The notes below the pieces were generated by a model. The model was not told the DNA's origin, did no database searches, and saw only the letters and a program-made list of their open reading frames with translations. A program made the position numbers and the translations under genes. From Streptomyces xanthophaeus (GTDB lineage: Bacteria > Actinomycetota > Actinomycetes > Streptomycetales > Streptomycetaceae): a stretch of 64,000 nt of DNA. The stretch covers positions 248,001-312,000 of the forward strand of contig NZ_JOFT01000012.1 of the NCBI RefSeq assembly GCF_000725805.1. Direction: 5' to 3'. Of the stretch, positions 16,107 to 24,805 are shown piece after piece (position 1 is the first letter of the stretch; every line of letters begins with the position of its first letter).

Positions 16107-17146
16107 CGGGCCTCTCCCTTCGCGATCGCGGCGAAGGCCGCCAGGGACTGGGTGCCGGGAGTGAAGTAGCCGGTGTGGCCCTGTACGTCGGCGGCGGGCA
16201 CCCGGCGGGCGCCGAAGGCCGGTGAGGTGGGGTCGGCGCCGTGGCCGATCCCGGCGAACTCGACGTTCGGTACGTCGGCGATCCAGTCGGAGGGGCCGCG
16301 GGCCGCCCAGACGCGGGCTCCTGTGCGCAGTCCGGCGGCGGTGGAGGTGCGCATCCCCGGCGAGCCGAACACGACGAGGTCGCGGGCGTCGGTCCGCCGG
16401 GCGGCCAGCCCGCACACCACCGAGCCGTAGCTGTGGCAGAACAGCGCCGGGTCGGGTGCGCCGACCGCATCGAGTCCGGCGGTGAACCGGGCCAGGCGGG
16501 CCGCCCCGGCCGCCGCGAGCCGTCCGTCGGCCGCGTCGAGGCCGACGCCGACCGGGGTGGTGTAGCCGGTCCAGGCGACCACGGCGGAGGACCCGCCGGT
16601 TGCCGACCGCAGCGAACGGGCCATGCCGGCCGGCCCGGTGTGCGGCTTGCGCTTGCCGTCGTGGGTGACGGCGTCGTTGTCGGCGCCCGGCACGACCACC
16701 GCGACGTGCGCCGCGTGCGTCAGGTCCCCGAAGACCTCGGCGACCTGGCCGCGGCCGCGCGGGTCGAAGGCGAGGATCTGCCGGTCCGGTGCGGCCAGCG
16801 AGGCGTACCGCGGCTCACCGGTGGCCGCCACCGCGATCCGGTTGGCCTCGTACCGCAGGGGGAGCGGCGCACCGTCCAGATTGCCCACCACCAGCGGGTG
16901 ACGGTGCAGGAGTGCGCGCCGCGCGTCCTCGTCCAGGGCGGCGAAGAAGCGGGCCACCTCGTACGGCGTGGCGTCCGCCGGGTCGGGCAGCGGCCGGCCG
17001 GAGTACGTGTCGGCCCGCCAGGCGGCGGTGCCCGGCGGCGGCCCGGTGACCGCGGACTGGCTGTCGCCGGAGGCCCATCCCGCGGTGCCCGCGACGACGG
17101 CCACCGCCAGCGCGGCCGTGACCAGCGTCCTTCCGAAGCGGCGCAT
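16103..17146 (-). CDS. Secreted alpha/beta hydrolase (DUF1023 type)
   Basis: The 347-residue protein begins with a signal peptide (MRRFGRTLVTAALAVAVVAG). The second half holds an alpha/beta hydrolase core: VAVVVPGADND strand, nucleophile elbow FCHSYGSVVCG, and a later His near the C-terminus (VQGHTGYF). This matches actinobacterial DUF1023 hydrolases. The substrate is unknown; an ester or acyl bond at the cell surface is plausible, given coupling to an acyltransferase-3 gene through a 4-nt overlap. AGAGGAG-like sequence precedes the ATG. Confidence 0.87.
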   Translation of the reverse strand: MRRFGRTLVTAALAVAVVAGTAGWASGDSQSAVTGPPPGTAAWRADTYSGRPLPDPADATPYEVARFFAALDEDARRALLHRHPLVVGNLDGAPLPLRYEANRIAVAATGEPRYASLAAPDRQILAFDPRGRGQVAEVFGDLTHAAHVAVVVPGADNDAVTHDGKRKPHTGPAGMARSLRSATGGSSAVVAWTGYTTPVGVGLDAADGRLAAAGAARLARFTAGLDAVGAPDPALFCHSYGSVVCGLAARRTDARDLVVFGSPGMRTSTAAGLRTGARVWAARGPSDWIADVPNVEFAGIGHGADPTSPAFGARRVPAADVQGHTGYFTPGTQSLAAFAAIAKGEAR

Positions 17147-17315
17147 GCCCCTTCTCCTCTCCTCGTGACGGGGAGGAAGGTAAGGAGAGGGCCTCGGACG
17201 GCACGTCGCACCGGAGAGCCAAGTCGGATGTCATACCCCGGTAGGGGGTGGAGGAGACAGCTCTGCGGCTGCCCCCGGTACCGGGCCCCCGCCACGGCGT
17301 GGTGAGGATGGGGGC

Positions 17316-17729
17316 ATGACGACCTGGTTCCGCACCTACTACGAGGACGAAGACCTGTGGCTGTACTTCGAGGCCGACGACGAGGGCTGGGCGGCGCGCC
17401 ACATCGAGATCCGGGGGAAGGACTCACGGCCGGTGACGGCTGCCTCGTCGGAAGAGGTGCTGTACGTGCGTGACCATGCCGATGGGGCGGCGATGGGCTG
17501 CTACGAGCGGCAGTACGGCGTCCTGGCCGAGGGCGTGCTGGACGGCTGGCAGGACCAGCCGCAGGCAGCCGAGCTCTCCGCGGAGGAGTTCGAGCGCCTG
17601 TGGGGCGAGGCCAGAGGAGTTCTCGGTGCGTCAGGACGATGTTGCGGGCTGAGGTGCGCAGGAGGTTTCGGCGCGGAGGACAGGGGTGGTCAGCCGCCGT
17701 CGCCGGGGCGGACCAGGCCTGCTTCGTAG
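17316..17729 (+). CDS. Small hypothetical protein
   Basis: The 137-residue protein begins MTTWFRTYYEDEDLWLYFEA and is acidic through about residue 105 (GEARGVL). The last 30 residues change to Cys/Gly/Pro-rich composition and run into the converging response-regulator gene (40-bp overlap). This tail may be read-through after loss of an earlier stop, and the conserved part may be about 105 residues. I do not recognise a function. Codon use over the first 100 codons is typical of the genome, supporting a real gene. Confidence 0.65.
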   Translation: MTTWFRTYYEDEDLWLYFEADDEGWAARHIEIRGKDSRPVTAASSEEVLYVRDHADGAAMGCYERQYGVLAEGVLDGWQDQPQAAELSAEEFERLWGEARGVLGASGRCCGLRCAGGFGAEDRGGQPPSPGRTRPAS

Positions 17730-18370
17730 GCGAAGATCACGGCCTGGGCGCGGTCGCGCAGGCCGAGCTTGGCCAGGACGCGGCCGATGTGCGTCTTCAC
17801 GGTCTGCTCCGCCAGTACCAGGTGGCCGGCGATCTCCTGGTTCGACAGTCCGCGCGCGATGAGTTCCAGTACCTCGGTCTCACGCGGGGTCAGCCCGTTC
17901 AGCCGTAGCGCCGGGTCCTTGCGCGGCGCGGGCCGCTGGTGCACGAAGTCGGCGATCAGCCGCCGGGTCACCGAAGGCGCCAGCAGCGCCTCGCCCGAGG
18001 CGACGACGCGTACCGCCGCGATCAGATCGGCCGGCGGGGCGTCCTTCAGGAGGAACCCGGAGGCGCCCGCGCGCAGCGCCTCGTACACGTAGTCGTCGAT
18101 GTCGAAGGTGGTCAGCATCAGCACCTTCGGCCGGTGCACCACCCCCGGCGGAGGGTCGAGGATCTCGCGGGCCGCCGTGAGCCCGTCCATCTCCGGCATG
18201 CGCACGTCCATCAGGACCACGTCGGGGTGGGTGGTACGGGCCACCTGGACCCCCTGCCGGCCGTCGGGGGCCTCGCCCACCACGTCGATGTCTGCCTGTG
18301 CCGACAGCAGTGCGGCGAACCCCGCGCGCACCATGGCCTGGTCGTCGACGATGATCACGCGGATGGTCAA
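17690..18370 (-). CDS. NarL/LuxR-family response regulator
   Basis: The 226-residue protein has a receiver domain (residues about 1-120, phosphoacceptor Asp in VVLMDVRMPEMDG, switch Thr in VLMLTTFD, Lys in FLLKDAPP). The C-terminal LuxR HTH includes LTPRETEVLELIARGLSNQE and TVKTHIGRVLAKLGLRDR. Transcription is from the minus strand after the kinase. The start is a TTG that overlaps the kinase stop as TTGA, with GAGGA 6 nt upstream; this coupling decides it. The longer in-frame stretch through the kinase is a shadow. Confidence 0.94.
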   Translation of the reverse strand: MTIRVIIVDDQAMVRAGFAALLSAQADIDVVGEAPDGRQGVQVARTTHPDVVLMDVRMPEMDGLTAAREILDPPPGVVHRPKVLMLTTFDIDDYVYEALRAGASGFLLKDAPPADLIAAVRVVASGEALLAPSVTRRLIADFVHQRPAPRKDPALRLNGLTPRETEVLELIARGLSNQEIAGHLVLAEQTVKTHIGRVLAKLGLRDRAQAVIFAYEAGLVRPGDGG

Positions 18371-19767
18371 CTGGTGTCCTCGGTGGCGTTGTTCAGGGGC
18401 AGTCGGGCGGCGACGCGGAAGCCGCCGTCGGGCAGCGGACCGGTGTCCAGCGTCCCGCCGGTCAACCGTACGCGTTCGCGCATCCCCACCAGGCCGTGGC
18501 CCGTGCCCGAGCCCTCCAGCGCCACGACGGCGTCCCGCGCCGGGCCGTTGACCACGAGGACGAGCACCTCGCCCCGGTCTGCTTCGCCGTTCCCGTTCCC
18601 GTTCCCGTTCCCGTTCCCGTTCCCGGCCCCGTCCCCGGCCGGGCCCAGCGTCACCGAGACCCGGGTCGGGGCCCCCGGCGCGTGCCGCACCACGTTCGCG
18701 AGGGCCTCCTGCACGATCCGGTACGCCGACAGGTCCACGGCCGGCGGCACCGCCGCCTCGGTGACCGCCGCCGCCAGCGACAACTCCACCGGCTGCCCGG
18801 CGCGTACGGTCGCCTCCACCAGCTGCTGGAGTCTGCCGAGCCCCGGCTGCGGCGCGCGGTCGCCCTTCGCCTCGTCGCCGCGCAGGACGGTGAGCAGCCG
18901 CCGCATCTCGCCGAGCGACTCCCGGGCGCTGGCCGCGATGGCCGCGAACTCCTCCTGCACCGGCTCCGGCATGCCGGGCAGCCGGTACGGCGCGGAATCG
19001 GCCTGCACGGTGATCACCGACATGTGGTGGGCGACCACGTCGTGCAACTCCCGTGCGATCCGGGCCCGTTCCTCCAGCAGCGTCCGACGGGCCCGCTCCG
19101 CCTCGCTGATGCTCTCCTGCTCGGCGATGCGCTGCTGGGCGTCGCCCAGACCGCGCAGGGCCCCGGTCAGCACCAGCACGACCCCGCTCAGCACGAACAG
19201 CAGCGCGGCGGTGTTCATGGTGTCCCGCGGCGGGAAGAAGCCCAGCACCGCCCCGACCCCGCCGGTCACCAGCCACACCCCGACCAGGGTCCGGATGCTC
19301 TCGCGCAGCCCGAGGCAGGCCATCAGCACCAGATAGCCGATGATCACCATCGGCGTCCACGGCCAGGGGTGTCCGGCGACCTGGTCGGCACGCATCAGCA
19401 GGAGCGCACCGAGGGTGTCCGCCAGCAGGATCACGGCCCAGGCGGTCATCGGCCGGGTCACGGCCAGGAGCAGCGGTACGGTCTGCGCCACCCCGAGCGC
19501 GCCCGACCAGCCGCCGCCCGCCTTGTAGTCGTTGGTCAGCACGGCGATCGTCACGGGCAGCAGCGACACCACGAAGACGCCGATCACGGCGAAGGGCAGC
19601 ATCCGCTGCCAGGCCTTGGGCGCCTGAGCGAGCAGCGGCTCGGCCGCCCGGGCCGGCGTCCGCAGCACCACGGCCAGCTGGGCCAGCGGACCGGGCGCGC
19701 GGGGGGCGCCGGAGCGGGTCTCGGTACGGGTCCGGCCGAGCCGCCGCGCACGGGGTTGATCGCTCAT
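18367..19767 (-). CDS. NarL-type sensor histidine kinase
   Basis: The 466-residue kinase has about five membrane helices in residues 50-210 and a short linker. The HisKA_3 dimerisation box is RARIARELHDVVAHHMSVIT, with His as phosphate site. The ATPase domain includes YRIVQEALANVVRHA and GHGLVGMRERV. A six-copy Gly-Asn repeat interrupts the ATPase domain, encoded by a GTTCCC hexamer array. It should phosphorylate the coupled downstream regulator. The signal is unknown. The start at 19767 is chosen over 19953, which extends into a Ser/Pro-rich non-homologous region. Confidence 0.92.
   Translation of the reverse strand: MSDQPRARRLGRTRTETRSGAPRAPGPLAQLAVVLRTPARAAEPLLAQAPKAWQRMLPFAVIGVFVVSLLPVTIAVLTNDYKAGGGWSGALGVAQTVPLLLAVTRPMTAWAVILLADTLGALLLMRADQVAGHPWPWTPMVIIGYLVLMACLGLRESIRTLVGVWLVTGGVGAVLGFFPPRDTMNTAALLFVLSGVVLVLTGALRGLGDAQQRIAEQESISEAERARRTLLEERARIARELHDVVAHHMSVITVQADSAPYRLPGMPEPVQEEFAAIAASARESLGEMRRLLTVLRGDEAKGDRAPQPGLGRLQQLVEATVRAGQPVELSLAAAVTEAAVPPAVDLSAYRIVQEALANVVRHAPGAPTRVSVTLGPAGDGAGNGNGNGNGNGNGEADRGEVLVLVVNGPARDAVVALEGSGTGHGLVGMRERVRLTGGTLDTGPLPDGGFRVAARLPLNNATEDTS
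18589..18624. repeat. GTTCCC hexanucleotide microsatellite
   Basis: Six perfect copies of GTTCCC on the plus strand encode (Gly-Asn)6 in the kinase ATPase domain. The 6-bp unit keeps frame, so copy-number change would alter loop length, not truncate the protein. Confidence 0.9.
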
Positions 19768-19849
19768 GACCGGCCAGCCTATGCCCCTGAGGGCCCGGCC
19801 CGGGCTGAAGGTAGGCTCGGCGGTCGGTCGATCACGGGGGATCAGGTAC

Positions 19850-20797
19850 ATGGGTGGCGCAGCCGCGCTCGAAAAGCTGGTGCCGGTCCTGCTGGCCTTC
19901 GGCGGCGGTGTGCTCCTCGCCCGCCGCAAAATCGTTCCTGCCGAGGCGTCCAAGGTCTTCGCCGACTACGCCTTCCTCTTCGCGGTGCCCTGTTACCTCT
20001 TCGGCAACATCTACGCCAGCGACCTCGGCGCCCTCTTCCACTGGCGGGCCATCGGCGGCTACGCCGCGGCGGCCGGGCTCGCCGTCGTCGCGGTCGCCGC
20101 GGTGGCCCTCGCCCACGGGCTGCGGGAGCCCCGCGAGGTCGCCCTGCGCGTCATGGCGGGCGTGCAGGTGAACACCGCCTACTTCGCCGTGCCCGTCTTC
20201 ATCACCGTGTTCGGGACCGCGGCGCCGATCTTCCCGATCCTGCTCTTCCAGGTCTGCGTGCTGTCCCTGGTCGTCATCGCCCTCATGGAGCTGGGCCGCG
20301 CCGGCCCCGCCGGGGGCAGTACGGGCCGACGCCTCTCCCGCGCCCTCGGTGCCTCGCTCGGCACCCCGCTGGTCCTCGCCTGCAACGCGGGGATCCTGCT
20401 CAACCTGCTCTCGGTGCACGTCCCGACGGTCGTGCTGGACGGGGCCGCCTTCGTCGGGGACAGCGCCTCGCCGGTGGCCCTGTTCTCCCTCGGGCTCCAC
20501 CTCGGCGGGGTCGGGCTCGACCTGCGGGGCACCACCCGGGAGGAACTCGCCCTCATCGCCTGCAAGTGCCTGGCCTTCCCCCTGGTGACCTGGGCGGTCT
20601 GCGGAGCCCTGTTCGGGGTCCGGGGCGAGTGGCTGGCGTACCTCGTCCTGATCGCGGCCATGCCCACCCCGCAGAACCTGTTCATCTTCGCCCAGCGCTA
20701 CGACGTGGGCGTCGGACTCTCCGCCTCCGTGGTCATCAAGACCTCCCTCGTGTCCCTCCTGTTGCTCCCCCTCTGGCTGCAGACCGTCGCTTCCTGA
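19850..20797 (+). CDS. AEC-family (auxin efflux carrier-like) transporter
   Basis: The 315-residue membrane protein has about ten helices, with features of the AEC/malonate transporter family: an N-terminal VPVLLAFGGGVLLARRKIV, the NTAYFAVPVF segment, and a GTPLVLACNAGI repeat half. Such carriers move small organic anions or weak acids. The ATG at 19850 begins the first helix; the in-frame extension to 19766 covers the promoter region of the divergent kinase. Substrate unknown. Confidence 0.88.
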   Translation: MGGAAALEKLVPVLLAFGGGVLLARRKIVPAEASKVFADYAFLFAVPCYLFGNIYASDLGALFHWRAIGGYAAAAGLAVVAVAAVALAHGLREPREVALRVMAGVQVNTAYFAVPVFITVFGTAAPIFPILLFQVCVLSLVVIALMELGRAGPAGGSTGRRLSRALGASLGTPLVLACNAGILLNLLSVHVPTVVLDGAAFVGDSASPVALFSLGLHLGGVGLDLRGTTREELALIACKCLAFPLVTWAVCGALFGVRGEWLAYLVLIAAMPTPQNLFIFAQRYDVGVGLSASVVIKTSLVSLLLLPLWLQTVAS

Positions 20798-20800
20798 CGC

Positions 20801-21280
20801 TCACGGACCGGCCTCGGCGCCCTCCGGGAACCCGAGGGCCGTGAGCAGGTCGGTGTACCAGCCGTCCGCGAAGGCCGCTTCTGCACCCGCGGCGTCGGCG
20901 GTGAGACCGGCTTCCGCCGCCCAGGCCAGCGCCCCCGACACGGCCCGGGCGCGCACGTATCCCGGCGGGACGGCCTCGTACTCGAGCGCCGCCGACTCCT
21001 GGAACACGCCGGTCCACGGTGCACCGGCCGGAGCGGCCGCATGGAGCACGGCGCAGTCCTCGTCCGCCACCACGACCACCATCGCGGGCGCGCCGGTCAC
21101 CCGCGCGACGGCCTGCGCCGCGGCGCCCGGCCTCCCGCAGCCGCCGTCCAGCCATATCTCCCGCCAGTCCCCCCGCACGTAGGCGTGCAGGACGCCGACA
21201 CGGCCGTCCGCCGTCACGGCCGGGTGCTCCACCAACGCGCTGTCGCCCTTGGCGACGACGATCCATCCCCAGTAACCCAT
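20801..21280 (-). CDS. Hypothetical protein
   Basis: The 159-residue protein begins MGYWGWIVVAKGDS, a start seen in a group of uncharacterised Streptomyces proteins. The middle contains a hydrophobic strand (MVVVVADEDCAVLHA), and the C-terminal third is Ala-rich helical (WAAEAGLTADAAGAEAAFAD). No catalytic motif is recognisable. It ends 3 nt from the converging AEC gene. The longer frame to 21409 adds Pro-rich non-homologous sequence and was trimmed. Confidence 0.7.
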   Translation of the reverse strand: MGYWGWIVVAKGDSALVEHPAVTADGRVGVLHAYVRGDWREIWLDGGCGRPGAAAQAVARVTGAPAMVVVVADEDCAVLHAAAPAGAPWTGVFQESAALEYEAVPPGYVRARAVSGALAWAAEAGLTADAAGAEAAFADGWYTDLLTALGFPEGAEAGP

Positions 21281-21392
21281 GCCGCGGGACGTTATCGGCG
21301 ACCACTGACACCGGTACCCGTACGCGGTCTGCGGTGGCCGTGGCTCCGTCGGGGGTTCCGTTCCCCGCGCGGGTTCCGCTCGTTGACCGGGC

Positions 21393-21785
21393 ATGGAAAT
21401 GCCGACCATCGCTGCCCCCGGCGTCGGGGAACGCGCCGACGCCGCGGCCGATGCCGCCTGCCACCTCTACGACGCCGTCGCCCCGTGGGGCGGCGCGGCG
21501 CCCGGCGGCTGGAGCCGGACCGCCGCGGAGGACGCCGCCGAGGCGATCGAGACCACCGCGCACGCCCTCGCACACACGCACCCGCGCGCCGAGGTGGTCC
21601 TGGCACCGGTGCACGCCGCCCTGGCCGACCTGCGCCGGCACCTGGGCCTTCCGCCCGCAGACCAGTTGACCGCGGACGGGCTCCCGACGACCCCGCGCAC
21701 GGTCGGGAACCCGCGCCGGACCCGCTGGGTGCGGGTGCTCACCCCGCCTTTGCCCCGGCAACAGCCTTCTCGTACAACTTCCTGA
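21393..21785 (+). CDS. Hypothetical protein
   Basis: The 130-residue protein is Ala-rich and mainly helical over residues 10-90 (ERADAAADAACHLYDAV; AEAIETTAHALAHTHPRA). The C-terminal 35 residues are Arg/Pro-rich and overlap the converging protease gene by 47 bp. I do not recognise the family. It is divergent from the unknown gene ending at 20801. The tail may be partly read-through. Confidence 0.5.
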   Translation: MEMPTIAAPGVGERADAAADAACHLYDAVAPWGGAAPGGWSRTAAEDAAEAIETTAHALAHTHPRAEVVLAPVHAALADLRRHLGLPPADQLTADGLPTTPRTVGNPRRTRWVRVLTPPLPRQQPSRTTS

Positions 21786-23061
21786 CGTCGGCGCCGAAGT
21801 AGGAGCTGTACGAGGTGTCCGGCTTGTCCCCGCCGGTCTTCCAGCCGCCGATGACCCCGACCACGTCACCCGTCCCGGTCCGCGCGTTGTAGCGGGTCAG
21901 GAACGGGCCGCCGCTCGTTCCGCCGGGGTAGCCGGTGCAGTTGATCCGCAGGAACGATCCGGGGATCTTCGGGTCGGAGCTGGTGAACTTCGTCGTCCGG
22001 TTGGCGCACAGGCGGGGGCGCGCGGCGGACGACGGGTAGCCGATCAGCGTGACCTTGGCGTGCGCGTACCCGGCGCCGGTGACCAGCCGGTTCCCGCCCA
22101 CCACCGACTCCACCCGGGAGCCCGCGGCGTTCGGCCCGACCTGGGCGAAGGCCACGTCGAGGGTGGCGGCCCGGTTGACGCCCTGGGAGACGTAGCGGGG
22201 GTCGATCCAGACCTTCGCGCGCCCGGCAGAGTTCCGCAGGACCGGGAACAGGCCGTACGGCTGCGGCTTTGCGCGCGTGTACCGCGGGACGAACGCCACC
22301 TGCCGGGCGTCGGAGCCGAGCAGGCAGTGGCCCGCGCTGAGCACCAGGTTGCGGCCGGGGGAGGAGACCACGCTCGCGGTGCAGAAGTAGGCCCCGGCCC
22401 CCTTCATGACGAACATCCGGCCGACGACGGGGACACCGTCGAAGTTCTGCCCGACGCCGGGGCCCGCGAGCGGCAGTCGCGCCGGTACGGGCGCACGGAC
22501 CGGGCTCCGGGACGGCTCGGGTACGGGCGTGGGCGTCGGTACGGGCGCTGGCGCGGGGCTCAGCGCCGGGTCCGGCAGGGCCGGGGAGGGCAGGGCCGGG
22601 GTGGGGAGGGGTGGGGAGGGCAGGGCCGCCGGGGGCTGCGGGACGGCCGGGCTCGCCGAGACCTCGGCCACCGGGTCGGGGGCCGGGGCCGCATCCGGCG
22701 CCGCATCGGGGGTCGGACTCGGGGCCGGTGTCGGGGCCGGGCTCGCGGCCCCGGGGTCCGCGGCCGGGGCCTGCTCCTCGCCCACGACCGGAACAGACTC
22801 CTCAACCGGAACCGGAACCGGAACCGGGTCCTCGATCCGGGCCGGGTCCTCGACCGGGACCGGATCAGGCGGCATCGGGACCGCGGCGGCCATCCGTTCC
22901 GCGGTCCAGAACCGCGCCGCCTCGCGGGCGGACCAGAGAGCGGTGCCCTCCGGAGCGGCGGTCAGTGCCTCGGCCTCGGGGACGGGCAGCGGCCCTCCGG
23001 GCAGCAGCAGCGCTGCCGTGGCCGCCGCCGTCGCCGCGGCCGTCGTCAGGGTACGTAGCAT
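21739..23061 (-). CDS. Secreted trypsin-like serine protease with Pro-rich stalk
   Basis: The 440-residue protein starts with a signal peptide (MLRTLTTAAATAAATAALLL). Residues about 60-205 are a low-complexity stalk rich in Pro, Ala, Val, Asp and Glu (VEDPARIEDPVPVPVPVEES; PSPPLPTPALPSPALP). The chymotrypsin-fold domain fills the rest, with the triad His in LVLSAGHCLLG, Asp in AATLDVAFAQVG and Ser in YPGGTSGGPFL. It resembles the trypsin-like peptidases of the V8/glutamyl-endopeptidase-like group found in actinomycetes. The stalk probably spans the cell wall. Confidence 0.9.
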   Translation of the reverse strand: MLRTLTTAAATAAATAALLLPGGPLPVPEAEALTAAPEGTALWSAREAARFWTAERMAAAVPMPPDPVPVEDPARIEDPVPVPVPVEESVPVVGEEQAPAADPGAASPAPTPAPSPTPDAAPDAAPAPDPVAEVSASPAVPQPPAALPSPPLPTPALPSPALPDPALSPAPAPVPTPTPVPEPSRSPVRAPVPARLPLAGPGVGQNFDGVPVVGRMFVMKGAGAYFCTASVVSSPGRNLVLSAGHCLLGSDARQVAFVPRYTRAKPQPYGLFPVLRNSAGRAKVWIDPRYVSQGVNRAATLDVAFAQVGPNAAGSRVESVVGGNRLVTGAGYAHAKVTLIGYPSSAARPRLCANRTTKFTSSDPKIPGSFLRINCTGYPGGTSGGPFLTRYNARTGTGDVVGVIGGWKTGGDKPDTSYSSYFGADVRKLYEKAVAGAKAG

Positions 23062-23101
23062 GCGGTGCTCCTCGTTGCGGTGGCCGGACGGACGCCGGCC
23101 C

Positions 23102-24658
23102 CTATACGGCCTGGGGGAAGCGGAACAGCCGGTCCGGGTCGTGGACGCGCCGGACCTCCTCCAGGCGGGGGAGGTTCGGCCCGTAGTAGGCCTCGCGCCA
23201 GCCGGTGAGCTCCGGGTCGGCGTAGTTCTGGTAGGCGCTGCCGCCCGCCCAAGGGCGCAGGTCCCGCCAGAGCCCGTCGAGCCACCCCTGGTGCCGGGCC
23301 ACTTCGGAGTCCGGCGCGGACTCGGGCCAGTGGACGAGGTACTGGGCGAGGAAAGCGCTGTCGCGGTGCGCGAAGGCGGTGGCGGCGACGGGCACGCGGT
23401 TCACGGCACCCCCGCACACCCCGTCGAACTGCACCACACCGCGCCCGCCGGGCGGCACGGCCGAGGCGTACCGCCGCACGGCCGCGAGCACCGTGTCGAT
23501 CGCGGCGTCCGGCAGCCCGGGCGCCGGCCAGAAGTCCGAGCGGGCGGCGTACGATTCGCGGCCCAGGCGCCCCTGCGGGTCCCGCCCGGGCAGGGTGCCC
23601 GGCAGGCGGCACTGCGCGGCGCTCCGCTCCAGGCAGCCGGCCATGGCCCGGACGGTGTCCCCGTAGCCGCGCACGACCGTCCAGTCGTCCTGCGGCGGCG
23701 CGCCGATCAGGCCGGTCAGCCGGGTGAGCTGGTCGTCGAGCGCGCGCGGCCCGTCGAGGGACACCACGCGGACCGCCGGGGCGAGGCCGGCCTCCCCGGC
23801 CTCCCCGGCCTCCCCGGCCCCGTCCTGCGCCTCGGCCCCCGCGCCGCCGAGGACGAACTCCACCTGGCTCCAGAACGGGTCCGGCAGCCCGCCCAGCCAG
23901 CGCTGCCAGCCGCGCAGCACCGCAGGGGAGGCGCCGGTGGGCCAGTGGAGTTCGGCGAAGGCGCAGTCGCCCACCGGGTGGGTGTCGAAGCGGAACTCGG
24001 TGACCACGCCGAAGTTGCCGCCCCCACCCCCGCGCAGGGCCCAGAACAGGCCGGGGTCCCGGCCGGCGGAGACCTCGCGCACGACCCCGTCGGGGGTGAC
24101 CACCCGGGCCCCGGTCAGCCGGTCGGAGGTGGTTCCGTACGCCCGCGCGGCGAGGCCCAGACCGCCGCCGAGGGCGAGCCCGGCGATGCCGACGGAGGGG
24201 CACAGTCCGGTCGGGATGCCCAGGCCGCGCCCCGCGAGCACGGCGTTCACCTCGCCCAGCCGGGCGCCCGCCCCGATCCGTACGCCGCTGCCCTCGACCG
24301 TGACCGCCGCCATGGCCCCGGTGTCCAGGACCAGGCCCGCGGTGCGGGTGGACCATCCCGCGTAGCTGTGCCCGCCGCCGCGCGGGACCACCGGGGCGCC
24401 GGACCGGCGGGCGAAGTCCAGGCAGACGGCCACGTCGTCCGCGTGCGCGGGATAGGCCACCGCGCCCGGCGCCGCACCGTCGTACCGGGGCTGGAACAGC
24501 TGCCGGGCCTCGGGGTAGTCCCGGTCGCCCGGCAGCACCACCCGGCCGTCGATCCCGCGGGCGAGGGCGCCGAAGTCCGGCCCCCGGGCCGCCGCACCGA
24601 CGGTGGCGAGCACGGCGGCGGCCGCGCTCCCCAGGACCTGGCGGCGGTGGAGGCTCAT
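23102..24658 (-). CDS. FAD-linked oxidoreductase (BBE-like), Tat-exported
   Basis: The 518-residue protein has a twin-arginine-type leader (MSLHRRQVLGSAAAAVLA). The FAD_binding_4 domain follows, with PRGGGHSYAGWS giving the His used for covalent FAD attachment, and GLALGGGLGLAARAYGTTSD. A C-terminal berberine-bridge motif (YQNYADPEL...W...YYGPNLPRLEEV) is present. Such enzymes oxidise alcohols, sugars or aromatic metabolites. GGAAGGAAG precedes the ATG. A short 9-bp CCTCCCCGG triplication encodes a Gly-Glu-Ala repeat near residue 290. It is divergent from the P450 gene and may share its promoter interval. The 1346-codon frame through the next genes is a shadow. Confidence 0.92.
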   Translation of the reverse strand: MSLHRRQVLGSAAAAVLATVGAAARGPDFGALARGIDGRVVLPGDRDYPEARQLFQPRYDGAAPGAVAYPAHADDVAVCLDFARRSGAPVVPRGGGHSYAGWSTRTAGLVLDTGAMAAVTVEGSGVRIGAGARLGEVNAVLAGRGLGIPTGLCPSVGIAGLALGGGLGLAARAYGTTSDRLTGARVVTPDGVVREVSAGRDPGLFWALRGGGGGNFGVVTEFRFDTHPVGDCAFAELHWPTGASPAVLRGWQRWLGGLPDPFWSQVEFVLGGAGAEAQDGAGEAGEAGEAGLAPAVRVVSLDGPRALDDQLTRLTGLIGAPPQDDWTVVRGYGDTVRAMAGCLERSAAQCRLPGTLPGRDPQGRLGRESYAARSDFWPAPGLPDAAIDTVLAAVRRYASAVPPGGRGVVQFDGVCGGAVNRVPVAATAFAHRDSAFLAQYLVHWPESAPDSEVARHQGWLDGLWRDLRPWAGGSAYQNYADPELTGWREAYYGPNLPRLEEVRRVHDPDRLFRFPQAV

Positions 24659-24805
24659 GCTTCCTTCCTGCCACCGCCCGGGCCGATCGGCGGGAAGGCG
24701 GGCCCACACACACCGGGTTGCCCCCCGAACGGCCCACGGCTGAATCGATTCGGCTGGTCGTATCATCCGTTCGGTCCGATCCGGGGCCGCCCGTAGGGTG
24801 GTCCT

